Assembly: GCA_930367205.1 (NCBI GenBank) | Contig: OV884009.1 | Coordinates: 81,923,189 to 81,987,188 of the forward strand | Source of the DNA: Acanthosoma haemorrhoidale | Lineage: Eukaryota > Arthropoda > Insecta > Hemiptera > Acanthosomatidae | Direction of reading: 5' to 3' | DNA length: 64,000 nucleotides | Part shown: positions 11,688 to 23,347 of the stretch, one piece after another | How the letters are laid out: every line of letters starts with the position of its first letter | How positions within the stretch are numbered: the first letter of the stretch is position 1 | The notes under the pieces: generated by a model | Told to the model about the DNA's origin: nothing | Database searches by the model: none | What the model saw: the letters and a program-made list of their open reading frames with translations, nothing else | Made by a program: the position numbers and the translations under genes

Positions 11688-14600
11688 TTTTTTTTTTAAA
11701 TCCATCACGTCACATTTTATAAATATTGATCCGATAGTGTTAGTTTAGAAAATTATACAAAATGTAAATAAACTGTTGTTGGTTTTTCTACTAAATTTCA
11801 TAGTCCGTAGTATACCGTTATCTATAGCAGTATGAATTGAAATTGTCGGAACATTATAAAATCCTGATGAAAACGCTAAATTATTCATGAAGCCTTAGCT
11901 TATTCGAAATAGTAGCAAAATAACTTCCTTTGTGAACAACATAAGTTTGAGCTTTATATTCATTGTGATAAATTCATTTCTTCCCCACCAGCATTTGTTT
12001 ATAGAGTGTTTTTTGACGTGAAGACGGCTTTAAAATTGTTTCGGTACTGGTCCCACAAAAGTTAGAGTTTATATAGCAAAATTATACAGGCATTATAGCT
12101 ATTCTTGTGTTATAGATCATGTTATGCGAATCGTGTGGCCATGTTGCATGTAGGTTCTGAAATATACCTCAGGCCTTTTCTCGCCACGTGGCTTCCGCGT
12201 TCTGGCGGGCTTACGCATTCCAGTGATGAAGTGAGTCTTTATTGGCGCTCCGGCAAAGCAAAGAATCATCCCTGGCTTGATGCCTCAATGTGGTTGGTGT
12301 GCATCTTCTTACTAAAACTTGCCAAGCATCTTACGAACGATAAATGAAAGCTAATTAAATAATATAAGGTAAATAAGGCAGAAACTTGTTGATATTTTAA
12401 TAGTTCTTAAAGTGGTTAGACAGTAGAGAATGGAGTGGAAAGGAGAAGTTGATAAAGACGGGAATTAAAGATTGAGAGGGGAAAAGAATGATGGATGGAA
12501 ACAGGGGATCTGTTCTTTCTGTCGCTCCTTCCTTGTCGGTACTAAAAACTCAGTACCTCCACCTAAACTTTGGGGGGGGGGGGTCAGAGGTTAGATAAGT
12601 TCTTGAGAGATAATATGTTGTCTTGTGGGATAGATGTATAATGTGAGTTAAAGGAGGTTATGTATGTATAATAGGTTTTTAGTGAATAAGGAGGAATAAA
12701 GAGGAAGGAACGAGGCTGTATTGCCGTCTGGTGGAGGGGAATAGCCATTTTATATCGATGCGAAATGCGTCAGTCTTTGGAGTTCTCGAAGACATATGTC
12801 CCGAGAATGACCGTTCTAAACAACACAGCCGTAGTCAAATTGAGAATGGATGAGGAAGAAGCAAGAAGCTGAAATTTTATCTCAGGAAAACAAAATATTG
12901 TACAAATGTGACGTGCAGGGTAAAAATGTAACTAGATATCCCCACTGAGGAATAAAATTACGTTTCATCCAATTATTAAAATGTAAGTGACAATTTGTAA
13001 TCTAATGTAAACCTGCGAATTACAAAATTATATCGACTAAGATGGTGAAAAAGTGCTGAAACATATTAATTTTCCTCTGGTTCAAATTTGGACAACCCAC
13101 AAAGATCACAACTGCGGCAGATAAGTGTCGCTTTTTGAATGGGTTTTGCACATGTATGTGTTTAGCTCCCCCAAAGGACAGGTGATTTATGCTGAATTCT
13201 AATCGAAGCAGTATGCAAATGGATCCTTGGCTCGGGGTAGCCTCAGACATCTAAATCGTACAAGCACCCACCTACTACTGCCTACCCCTAACTCCCCCGA
13301 CAATAATATTATGCCAGCTGAAACCGGATGGTTTAGACCCCGGCCTAATTTTTTTTTTATCCAAACATTTTAGGGGTTATTTAGCTAAAAACCCCGTTTG
13401 CCACCTGACCACCAGCCTGTTAATATTTTCAGGTACTCGTTAGTTCCTGGCACATGAAATTTTATAAGAAGGCCTCATTTGACATTAGGAAGATTTGAAA
13501 AATATATCCATAACGAATGATATTTTGCAAGACTGGTCAATTAGATGCTACACTGATGCTAAATAAATAATCGCAACTCCACGAAATCTTATAAAATAAT
13601 TACTAATTAACACGTTTCCTATTTTTATACAGTTTGTTTCATTAACATGAATTTTTAAAAAAGATAAATTTCAATAATTTATTCACAAAATATATGTACT
13701 TTTAGATAACTTCAACTGATCAAAATTTGTATCCGCATTAAGCAATTAAACGCCACATGTCATGTGTAATAATATCCTCCCATTCTGTTGGATTACAACC
13801 ACTGACGACGGTTTCTATTGACAGATAGGTAATGAAATTGTTTACGACGTTAAAAAAAGCTCCTACTGAAAATTTCCCTCCCTAACTGCTAGATAAGTTA
13901 TGCTTCATTGTTGGACGCTGAGGAACATCACGTGCCAAACTTGAACTTACGTAGAACTTGAACGCCTTGAAAATCACTACTTTATCAATTGGGCCCAGTG
14001 AAGAACTCTGGGAATTCGTGTTTTTAACACGCTTATCCTTTTGTTTTTGATAGAACTTCTTTCATCCAGAGAATCTGTTAATCTCAACTAGGCTATGTCT
14101 CAAAGGACACAGGGGCACAAGTTGTCAAAGTAATTTAAAACTTTCCCTCGTGACTGTTAAAAACTTTAAATTTAATTACTTACGTTATGTGACTCTGTGA
14201 GATCAGGGGTGGCCATATCCCAGCCCTTGAACTGCCGTCGTGATTAACCCGTAGAGAAATGACAAATAAAGCGAAATCCCTTTGAGCAAAGGGAGAGTTC
14301 CTTTATTGCCGGCCAGGAAGGAGCGACCGTGAAACTGTACAAGGGACTCCCGGAGGAGCTACGCCACTTCTTAAGTGGATAAGATAGTCTGTAGGCAACT
14401 TCCAAACAGCCAACTGTTCTGTAAACTTCCCTCTGAAGAAAGAGCCTTTGAGCAGGCGCTATCAATTCCAGTCGAGCCTCTAACGAGGGGTGTAACATTC
14501 CGACGGCAAATATATCAAGTTCTTTTGTGAATTGGACACAATGGATTGTAGCGCCCTCGGACAATATATATACTATTCGACCCGAACATCAACAGCCTTC

Positions 14601-14837
14601 CCGGGTTTTTGTTTTAAATTAAAAAGCACTTTTTTTTGCTAGTTTGCACAAACTGCACGTATATCACTTCCATAGTAACGCCTGGAATTGTTTACACCAA
14701 CTGTAAACTTTATTTCTTTAAAAAAAAAAAACGTAGGCGATATCAAACCGAGAAGTCGGCCATATTAGACGACCGAAGCACTTCCCTCTGCCGGATTACA
14801 GATAATATCAAGCAATAGACTACGTAAGTAGGCTAGA
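11688..14837. other. Non-coding stretch with unclassified moderate-GC patches
   Basis: Patches at 12105-12350, 12480-12850, 13060-13420 and 14210-14560 are richer in GC than the rest but gave no recognised protein. A G10 run lies at about 12572-12581. A near-perfect 23-base palindrome occupies 13373-13395. At 14202 the sequence caggggtggccat resembles a hAT-type transposon tip, but no partner end was found. The open frames of 80 and 106 codons here match nothing known to me. Confidence 0.45.
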
Positions 14838-14840
14838 CGG

Positions 14841-14919
14841 CTCGCGTAGCTGAGAGCCACGTTCGGTGCCTCTGGCCGGGCAGTCGGAGCTCGAATCCCC
14901 CCACCGCAACCTATTTTTT
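14841..14919 (+). repeat. tRNA-like pol III unit (SINE head or tRNA pseudogene)
   Basis: Contains an A-box-like tagctgagag (14847-14856) and a B-box-like agctcgaatcc (14888-14898) at tRNA-like spacing. A T6 pol III terminator follows at 14914-14919. The GC content contrasts with the AT-rich flanks. I could not fold a convincing full cloverleaf with a CCA-side acceptor stem, so a tRNA-derived SINE head or tRNA pseudogene is more likely than a working tRNA. Confidence 0.45.
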
Positions 14920-15019
14920 ATTAGTATTAAAATTAATTAAAATATTAATAAATATGTATAATATGATAAAATGCGATTTTATCAGCAATAATGTCGCAAA
15001 ATAAACAAAGAAGATCAAG

Positions 15020-16935
15020 ATCTCTAGGGCCAACTCCGACACCATTGCCTGTTAAGTGTTAAGCGAAAACCAAGACGTTGAATGATGATGGGTCCTGGGC
15101 GGCTTTGGATGGGGATAGGTCGGAGGAATTTGCATTGCATCTTACCCATACTTTCACGCCTCACCTTTCTAATCAAAACGATACTCACAGCACAACTGTT
15201 GATGATTTCCTCACTTCACCTATCCCTCTCTCACTGCCACCAAAAGCCGTTAACCCCTATGAGGTTAAATACCTTCTGAAAAACTTACCTTACCGAAAAT
15301 CCCCTGGATATGATCTCCTTACTCCTCAAACTCTCAAACAACTTCCTCCAAAAGCCATAACCTTCCTAACCTACATATATAATTGCATAATCCGAACGAC
15401 GCACTTTTCTCTCCTCTGGAAACATTCCATTATTGTCATATTCGCCAAACCCGGAAAACCACCCAATGAGGCCTCATCTTACCGTCCAATTAGCCTACTC
15501 CCTATCCTCTCAAAAATATTTGAGAAACTCCTATTAAAACGTCTACTTTCAATAGTTGTTTCCAAAAACCTTTTTCCTATACACCAATTTGGGTCCTGTC
15601 AACAACATTCCACTACTCAACAAGGCCTTCGCGTTGTTGATCACATTTCCTCAGCCCTTGAATCCAAACAGTATTGCACTGCTGCTTTTCTGGACATATC
15701 TCAAGCTTTTGACAGCGTTTGGCACGCAGGTTTGCTTTACAAGCTCAAAACATATTTACCACAGACCCTTTTCCTAATCCTACAGTCCTACCTTTCAAAC
15801 CGCTTCTTCCAAGTCCACTTTGGTTTAGAATATTCTAACTACTATCCCATAAAAGCAGGAGTTCCACAGGGCAGTGTCCTGGGTCCCATCCTCTATAACC
15901 AATACACCGCTGATGTCCCCTCTACCCCCAATAGCTTCTTGGCACTGCAGCCTTGTCATCCCGCTCTGACCCCAATATAGCATCCCATAACCTTCAAAAA
16001 CACCTTGATGGAATCGAGTATTGGTGCAGCCAATGGTGGATCAAAGTTATTGAATCAAAATGTTCCCACATTACCTTTACCCTCTGTTCCAAGTCTTGTC
16101 CACTAGTTTATTTTAATTCCATTCTACTTCCTGTATCTAAGACAGTACGGTACTTCCATCTCGACAAAACGACTAACCTGGAACCCACATCCGAGGCTAA
16201 AAAGACAAGAACTAAGACAAGAATTGGCCAACTGTACAGACTACTTCAAAGGACATCCCATCTCTCAATAGAAAATAAATTACTAATCTACAAAGTTATA
16301 CCTAAGCCAATCTGGACATACGGAATAGAGCTATTGGGGACAGCAAAAAAGTCGAAAATCCTTTTAACCAAAAGTCCTGAGAACAATGGTACATCCCCCT
16401 TATTATGTCAGAAACAAAACACTTCATAACGATCTTTATATATCCTACATTCTTAACTCATCCCTTCCGAATTAACCTGTGAAACCACCCTAATTCTGTA
16501 GCACAGTCATTGCACTGCTCCACTCATCCCTACAATCCTCCTTGGAGACTGAAACAGCTGTGGCCTCGTGACCCGTTATAAATGCGTGACAGTGGGAGTC
16601 CTGGCAATGTCCAGTTTCTCCAATCATGTCCTGATCGTATGTGGCTCTCGCGCTCTTCATCAGCCTCCATTGGCTCGTATCCGGTGACTTGGCTGACGGA
16701 GGAGCGTAGGGGACTTCCCAAGACTCCGCTTCCTCTTTCGCATGGGAGGGAGGTAACAACAATGTGGACTTGGGAGGCCCCTGGGCTGTTTGTGAATATT
16801 GCATGAATGTTCGAGTGAATGATGAATTGTAAATATGGTATGAATTAGAACATTTATCTTAATTAATTAATGCCTATTAAGTATTAAGGCAGATTGTAAT
16901 TTTATCCTAATAAAGTTGTTTAAAATATAATAATT
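15020..16935 (+). mobile_element. Jockey-type non-LTR retrotransposon, 5'-truncated copy 1
   Basis: About 1.9 kb. It holds the linker and RT part of ORF2 (15078-16429) and a 3' UTR (about 16440-16930) shared with every other copy in the window. It ends in the family 3' signature (gcagattgtaattttatcc, taataaagttgttt) without a clear poly(A) tail. I found no convincing target-site duplication. The 5' end is uncertain; ORF2-like sequence begins around 15020-15080, so the endonuclease is missing. Confidence 0.85.
15078..16429 (+). pseudogene. Jockey ORF2 fragment: linker and reverse transcriptase, catalytic core deleted
   Basis: The first 300 codons (15078-15980) are open. In order they give DGSWAALD, SPGYDLLTPQTLK, SSYRPISLLPILSKIFEKLL, AAFLDISQAFDSVWHAGL and AGVPQGSVLGPILYNQYTAD. 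These are RT motifs 1 to 4 and B, including the first catalytic Asp. The frame then jumps directly to sequence that should follow the catalytic ADD box, so that box is deleted (near 15930-15955). The thumb continues in another frame (15953-16429). The element encoded endonuclease and RT for its own copying in the nucleus; this copy cannot. Two diagnostic damages are visible, the core deletion and later frameshifts around 16380. Confidence 0.9.
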
Positions 16936-17978
16936 CATAAATAGTTTATTTGCATTGACTTATTTGGTTTTCCGAATTACCACTATTGAATTTTAACGAA
17001 AATATAGCCAGCATAATTCAAATTATTCTTTCAAATTTCAGGTCCAATTAAATTACTTTTACTGCCACTGTTGTAGAACATGCACTCTTAGAGGGGAAAT
17101 ACGATTGACCGCACCTGTTTGAACGTGGAGCTTCCCTTTGGGAATAACAACTATTGTGCAGTTGTTTTATTATCAATGATAAATTACAGATTATTCATTA
17201 ACTTTTAATCTTCATGATTATTTATATTCATTTCTTCTATCTTATATTTTATTTTGTCTTTAGTTATAAGTTTACTTTAATAATTTGTCACGTGGTATCA
17301 ACCCCTCCTCATACTTCATAAATAATAAAAATTAAGTCGTAAATCATTTTCTATTTTAACAGCTCTATGGATATTACACACCATACGAAGTTTGTTAGCG
17401 TTGAGGGGGAACATAAGTAAATTACTAATACATTTTATCAGATACAGTAAATAATAATACAAGGCTATTTCATTAAAGTAGCTCTAGGGGCTGTTAATTT
17501 AATGACCTCCTGTCCGTGCAATAGATTAGCCTTCATCTGCTAAATTGAAAGTAATAAACATCTCTACTGCAGCCGCTTATAAACGCCTTACATAAGCTAA
17601 ATTACGGGTATATTTATATATAATAAGTGCACCACCTGCTGGACTCATCCTTTTAAAAGTGGAAATAATATAACACATCAATTTATAACGTAAAAATCAT
17701 AGTACATTTATATTATTGAGATGATATAACTTAAATTTTAAAAAATATGTTACGATAAATAATTGATTCATTTGCAGTTTCATGACTGTTAACATTACAA
17801 TTAAAATAAATAAGTGGAAAAACAGTGGAAGTGCATTTTAAATAATGATAAAAATAGAACAACAAAAAATAATATATAATAGACATATTTAAACATTTAA
17901 CATGCATTTAATCTTATAAGAAAATAGGGCTATGTAAAAACATATGTCTACGGTGTATCGTGCTGCTAAAAAGTAAAT
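16936..17978. other. AT-rich non-coding stretch
   Basis: No ORF, repeat family or exon seen. Confidence 0.55.
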
Positions 17979-17988
17979 GCTATAAAGT

Positions 17989-18086
17989 TCAATGTTCTTA
18001 GTTCTTTATTGTGCAATAATTACAATCTGCCTTTTATAAGGCAATAATAATACAGATAAATGATCTCATTCATACCATATTTACAG
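17989..18086 (-). mobile_element. Jockey-family 3' tip, 98 bp, with TSD
   Basis: Reverse complement of the family 3' end (aattacaatctgccttttat, ttcataccatatttacag). It is flanked by the 10-bp duplication GCTATAAAGT at 17979-17988 and 18087-18096. No poly(T) stretch lies at its 3' side. It is truncated only a few bases from where the 11.6-kb tip is truncated. Confidence 0.85.
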
Positions 18087-18096
18087 GCTATAAAGT

Positions 18097-20632
18097 AATA
18101 CTTAAAATTTTATATTGTATTAGATTACTATGTATATATTTTGTCACTATAACCTTTTTCTAAACCTATTATTCTTTAAAAAATTAAATTAAAAAAATAA
18201 CTACTTACTTTACACTCAAATTTTTAGTCAACCACTCCTGCACATATCATTAAAATGTTCTATCTCGGTTTATTTAAAATTGTATTGATCACGTTTTCCC
18301 CTTGTTTATTAGCAGGCAGAGCCCAGTTTTAAACACCTAAATATCCTAGTACATATGGGCCTTCACTACTTTCAGTCAAAATTACTTGCTCCAACTCCAT
18401 TTCCCCTTTCAGGTGTAGGGGTAGTTTGTACCCCCTAACTAAACAAACTTCTTACCTCTTCTCTGCATTTAATTTCAAAGTGGATTTCTACCTACTAAGT
18501 AGCTGTGAACAGCTACTTAGCTGTACAGATACATTAATGAATCTGTACCATTTTCCCTGAATAGCTTTCATATCACACAATTCTTTTTTATCACAATAGT
18601 CACAGATTTCTCTGATATAAATTAAATTTTATTTGTGAGTGTAGATTTATATATTTACCTGAAAGAAATAATATAATAAGTATCTTAACTTATTTTATTA
18701 ACACTCAACCGTCCTTGGAACAATAGTGATAGTTTATTTTTAAACTAATCGACTCTATGCAATACAACTATCCAGTAAAATAAATGATTCCTGAGGTGAA
18801 GTTATGATGATGCCTGTAGATATTCGTACACGTGGATGATGCTAGCCAAGTAGATGGCTCAGGTTGCAGTAAAGTAAACTTCTTCAAAGAAACATACAAT
18901 ACATGATGCATTTTGTCTGTCTGATTCCTTGTAATAATTAACGCACGTTACATACAATTATCTTACACGCCTGTTTCATACTTAGGGGCTGCTGTAGGTG
19001 CACAGCTCTTAGGAAATTTGTCTTAGGAGATCTCTACGGTCCCTCTGTGGAATGCCGGGCTATACCTGTCCAACACCAATGCCTCCACTTTTATTATATA
19101 ATATTTAGAATGAATGGATGTATTACTTATTGTTTGTAGAGGACACCTTGACCACGAGGTGGATAAACAGCTACCTGAAGCTATAACCAATGTACATTCA
19201 TTAAAAAACCTTCATTACAAAGACTACAAAAAGCGAAGCCCCCTGAACACAGAGAGCTGGTGATTCATAACACTCGCACCCAGTGCCTATCTGACACGAT
19301 CTAAAGATGAACCGAAGACTCATTCTAAAACCTAAGAGTTTCATATCATGGGACTAAAACCAACCATTCAGGTGGCCACTATTATAATTAAAATATACTA
19401 ACCCGTTCTATAAATTAATGTTTTATAACAAAAAAAAATAGTCCCTTATCCTCGGATCTATTAGTTATTGTTGCCGGAGTGGAAACAGATCGAAAAAAGT
19501 ATTTGTAGGAGGGTGGAGGGTGCTGCGGCACAAGCATCGACACAGGCCATCCATCTCCAGCCAAGACCGACTTACACAAGGGCCCTGATCTCAGTACGTC
19601 GGAGCAGGCCATTAATCTTTTACCCGCCAGCCATTCACAATTATAATTTAATTTATCAATCGAATGATACTCCACCGGGGAAACTCCACGGGTTCTTTTG
19701 AAAAACTGAATGGGTGTGTTACACGATTTAGCATGAAACAAACTTATACGGCACAAACTGAACCTGTACGCTTTATGTACAAGCTATACGAAGGTTCTAT
19801 AACCATTCAACCTTAAAAAGTATTGTGCGCCAAAATTTGAAACCGCTTCATTTATTCTTCCTATTTTGACTTATTTCATAAAATTTTGGTATCAATTTAT
19901 CTAATATAAATGCCTTATAGAAATCACCTCCTGTAATAGCTCCTGACTTTGGTGAAATAGTCGGTGGTTCCTAAAAGAATCGTTGAACTGCTACGGTAAC
20001 GCACAAAAATAACCATCTGTGCTGCACCTGCAAATGCCACGAGAGTCGTCAAAAGCCAAAACTTTAGCAATCTGTGGTAGCTAAAGTTTGTTTTAAAGTT
20101 TTCCTCAGCTAAAAGCTGTGCATAGTAGTGCCTGAAGAATCAGATAATAGAATACGTTGAGTATGATTCTGCATCATTGCATGACTTCGTACGTTTGGCT
20201 CAAATACAAGAAACACGAAAAGAATCCTCATAACATTTTATCTGTCCAGTAACAGATAGATATATTGTTCCATGATTAGCAATTTGAAAGTTAACTTGGA
20301 ATTTTAGTTTTGCGGTGGTTCATTCCTATCAGAGAAGAAGTAACATTCTTCGGGTCCCATCCACGATTTTCACCTGTATGGTACAAGTTGTGCACCGAAC
20401 TATTATTGTTTTCTGTTACCAAAAATTACGTTAGTGTACGTTGAAATATTGCCTGAGGTCCACCGTTATAAAAAAAAAAATATCCTATCCCTGGTATTCT
20501 ATTCTAAACTTTAATATGTTAGGGTAAGATTGAACATTTTAGGTTCAGTTTGTTCTAATGAACTCCCTGATGCCCGAATATCACTCAGGAGTTCGAAAAT
20601 ACACAGTAGTAGTATTTCTTATTTTGATTATT
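18097..20632. other. Non-coding stretch
   Basis: AT-rich with moderate-GC patches near 19020-19080, 19450-19700 and 20330-20400. There is no recognised protein; overlapping 113- and 77-codon frames around 19415-19756 are on opposite strands and match nothing known. Confidence 0.5.
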
Positions 20633-20642
20633 AAATCCATCA

Positions 20643-21641
20643 ATACCATCCAGACCCTGATATAGCATCCCAAAACCTTCAAAAACACCTTGACGAGATC
20701 AAGTATTGGTGCAACCAATAGCGAATCAAAGTCAATGAAGGAAAATGTTAACCTTTACCCTCTGCCGCAAGTTCTGTCCGCCAGTCTTTTTAAATTCAAT
20801 TCCTCTCCCTGTGTCTGAGACAGTACGGTATTTAGGCTTCCATCTCGACAAAAGACTGACATGGAACCCACACACGAGGCTAAAAAGACAAAAACTAAAC
20901 AGACGCTTTGGACAACTGTACAGACTACTTCGAAGGACATCCCATCCCTCAATAGAAAACAAACTAATTATTTACAAAGTTATACTTAAGCCAATCTGGA
21001 CATACGGAATAGAGCTATGGGGGACAGGAAAAAAGTCGACCATCAAGCGCATCCAATTCTTTCAATCAAAAGTCCTAAGAAAAATAGTAAATGGCCCATA
21101 TTACGTCAGCAACAATACCCTTTACAATGATCTGAATATACCCTATATTCTTGAACTCATCCCTTCCAAGTTCATAAAATTCCATGGTAACCTATCCAAC
21201 CACCCTAATTCCCTAGCACAGTCATTGCAGTGCACCACTCACCCCTCTAATCCTCATCGGAGACTAAAACGGCAGTGACCTCGTGACCTGCTATAACTAA
21301 GTGATAGTGGGAGTCCTGGCAATGGCCAGTTTCTCTAATCATTTCCTGAGCGTGTGTGGCTCTCGCGCTCTTGGTCAGCCTCCGCTGGTTCTTATCCAGT
21401 GACGCGGCTGACGTAGGAGCGTGGGGGACTTCCCAAGATTCCGCTTCCTCCTTCGGGAGGTGACAACCTTGTGGACTTGAGGGGCCTCGGGGGTTTGTAA
21501 ATATTGTACGAATGAGCGAGTGAATGATGAATTGTAAATATGGTACGAATGATAACATTTATCTCAATTACTTATTGCCTAATAAAAGGCAGATTGTAAT
21601 TTTATCTTAATAAAAATTGTTTTTGGCACTGAAAAAAAAAA
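20643..21641 (+). mobile_element. Jockey-type retrotransposon, 5'-truncated copy 2 with TSD
   Basis: A 1.0-kb copy covering the end of ORF2 plus the 3' UTR. It ends in a poly(A) run of about 10 or more A's. It is bounded by the 10-bp duplication AAATCCATCA at 20633-20642 and 21642-21651. It is better preserved than copy 1 and so probably younger, and it serves as the reference for the family 3' end. Its 5' junction falls just after the deleted RT-core region of copy 1. Confidence 0.92.
20652..21278 (+). pseudogene. Jockey ORF2 C-terminal end
   Basis: Open from 20745 to 21278 (177 codons) and alignable back to about 20652. Thumb and connection motifs are visible: VRYLGFHLDKRLTW, LYRLLRRTSHPSIENKL, IYKVILKPIWTYGIELWG and KIVNGPYYVSNNTLYNDL. 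It ends in HRRLKRQ and a stop at 21276. The RT core and endonuclease are absent because of 5' truncation, so it cannot function alone. It shows where the family ORF2 stops, and no RNase H or C-terminal zinc finger follows, as is usual in the Jockey clade. Confidence 0.9.
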
Positions 21642-21651
21642 AAAATCCATC

Positions 21652-22686
21652 ATTCTGATAAAGAGGTTACGATTTAATTACTTCTAAGTTCTTTTATTTT
21701 ATTCCTTCTATTTAACTAACGATTTTTGTATTTATGAATTGTTGCGGACCCAGTTTTAATTATTCCTTTCACTAGTCTTTAACCATTAACATAAAATTAT
21801 ACTATAAAGATAATATAAACAGTAATAACTATATAAATATAAAATAACATGCCACATGCAAGAAATATTTCTTATTCAGCTCTGAAGTCCCAGTAAGTAG
21901 TTGAAACTGTATTAATCAGTTTTATAAAACGCTATGAATCGATTCTGCCCATTTTTCATAATTTGTTACGAATTTATTACGAATATACGAATTAGCTCGT
22001 TTTATGATAAAATCACTGAAAATAATATTTTCTACTTAACATCAAGTTATCATGAAAGTAACATTAAAAAAAAATTATAATTAATAACAGCAATAATTTT
22101 ATAATATTACTCTTATTGACGAATAATATTATGCTTGTGTATGAAGCAATTTCGAAGATTAAATTAAATGCAAATATTAATTACCAGGCAAACCAAAGAT
22201 ATACGACATGCAACATGCAATTCCCCTATACTGTTCCAAATAGCATGATGTTTATTTAAGTACAACCATTAAACACGTATATATTGATGTGATATTTGAT
22301 ATTGTAAATTTCATTTATCAAGAATTTAAAATAAAAAGGCACTAATTGACCCGTGTATCAAGAAGGCGATAAAAACAAAAGAAGAGGTTATGAAAAACAA
22401 GATGGCGTGAGTTTTTGTTTTATTGGGTCAGCCCGTGAGACAACTTGTTATATGAAGATAATGAGTGATGTAAAACTTAAAAATTCATTTAGTTAATGGT
22501 GATTGGGCTTATATGAGAACGGAAGAAGGAATGAGGTAATATAATTGGATTTATATGGACCGATTGGCAGACCAAGTGAAGAAACAATATGAAAAATAAA
22601 TAAAAATTAGTAAATCTGGCCAGTCTGTAATAAAATTAAGGTAAAATAGTAAATTTAAAAATAAATCAAATTAAATCAAAACGTAT
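21652..22686. other. AT-rich non-coding stretch
   Basis: No recognised content. Confidence 0.55.
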
Positions 22687-22688
22687 CA

Positions 22689-22760
<72 letters not shown>

Positions 22761-22796
22761 ATATTGATTACTGTATGTATAATATATATATATATA
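22687..22796. repeat. (AT)n microsatellite
   Basis: Long TA-dinucleotide tracts at about 22690-22760, with a shorter tract near 22782-22796. They are interrupted by a few substitutions and a gatattgattactgtatg spacer. Self-complementary, and able to extrude as a hairpin. Confidence 0.95.
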
Positions 22797-23116
22797 ATAC
22801 GAATTAATGAATGAATAAAACGAAATAATAATTTAGATAGTGAACTTACGTACACTATAAACATTAACTTAGATTATTTAAATGAATAAAAATAACTTTA
22901 CATTGAGTAATGTATTTTTCATGAGCGAAAAAAATTTAGAAGACTTTTATTATTAATACTGTATTTATTGCATTCCCTAAACGAAAAATTGTTGTGAATA
23001 ATAAAGAAAAGTGGGATCTGTAATTTATGTGAAATGTAAATATTTGTGATCAGGAGAAATGTTTAAAAACAAAAAAAAAACACGCAGCGTACCATTTATT
23101 GAATTTTCCTTGCAGC
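22797..23116. other. AT-rich stretch downstream (minus strand) of the recursive splice site
   Basis: On the minus strand it holds AATAAA-like hexamers but no clear exon. If the leader exon at 23255-23347 is real, this is intron or 3' UTR. Confidence 0.4.
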
Positions 23117-23142
23117 ACTCACCTGAAACAAAAAATAAAAAC
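23117..23142 (-). promoter_or_regulatory. Candidate recursive (zero-length exon) splice site
   Basis: Minus strand reads a pyrimidine-rich tract ending in tttgtttcag, directly followed by GTGAGT. The junction lies between 23123 and 23122. An acceptor fused to a consensus donor is the signature of the ratcheting points known from long insect introns. It lies 131 bases downstream of the donor of the candidate exon at 23255-23347. Alternatively it is an ordinary 3' splice site, in which case the frame continues only 8 codons to TAA. Confidence 0.4.
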
Positions 23143-23254
23143 TAGATAAACTAATAGTGACTAAATGTTTGTAATTATTAAACAGTTGTCCAAATTATAA
23201 TTTATCAGCTATCTCTAAAATTAATAAAATAAAGTCAATTTTCACTTCACTTAC

Positions 23255-23347
23255 CTTCTTCTTGATGGTCAGGTGACCAGCTGGAATGTTACTCATGGAA
23301 CTGCAGACAGTCCATAACTGAAATTCACTGAGCTCTGTGTATTAAAC
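23255..23347 (-). other. Candidate leader exon with start codon, minus strand
   Basis: 93 bases between a strong acceptor (ttggtttcag, minus strand) and a strong donor (gtaagtgaag). Its composition is less AT-rich than the flanks. It contains a short upstream ORF (ATG at 23315, 8 codons, stop 23289). This overlaps a second ATG at 23296 that opens MSNIPAGHLTIKKK and stays open to the donor, ending exactly between codons. All upstream frames are closed, so the exon would be mostly 5' UTR with the beginning of a protein whose body lies outside the window. I do not recognise the peptide. The case rests on splice signals, composition and the open end. Confidence 0.45.

Noticed and set aside
14202..14234. 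hAT-like tip (caggggtggccat)
   Set aside because: No partner inverted end or 8-bp duplication found nearby; the motif alone is too short.
14244..14564. 106-codon minus-strand frame
   Set aside because: No recognisable domain, no splice or promoter signal; the length can occur by chance in a GC-richer patch. The same holds for the frames at 12105-12347, 19415-19756 and 25025-25288.
16490..16806. Antisense and sense frames of 63-104 codons (also 21247-21558)
   Set aside because: They lie in the Jockey 3' UTR, are not conserved in frame between copies, and have no known domain.
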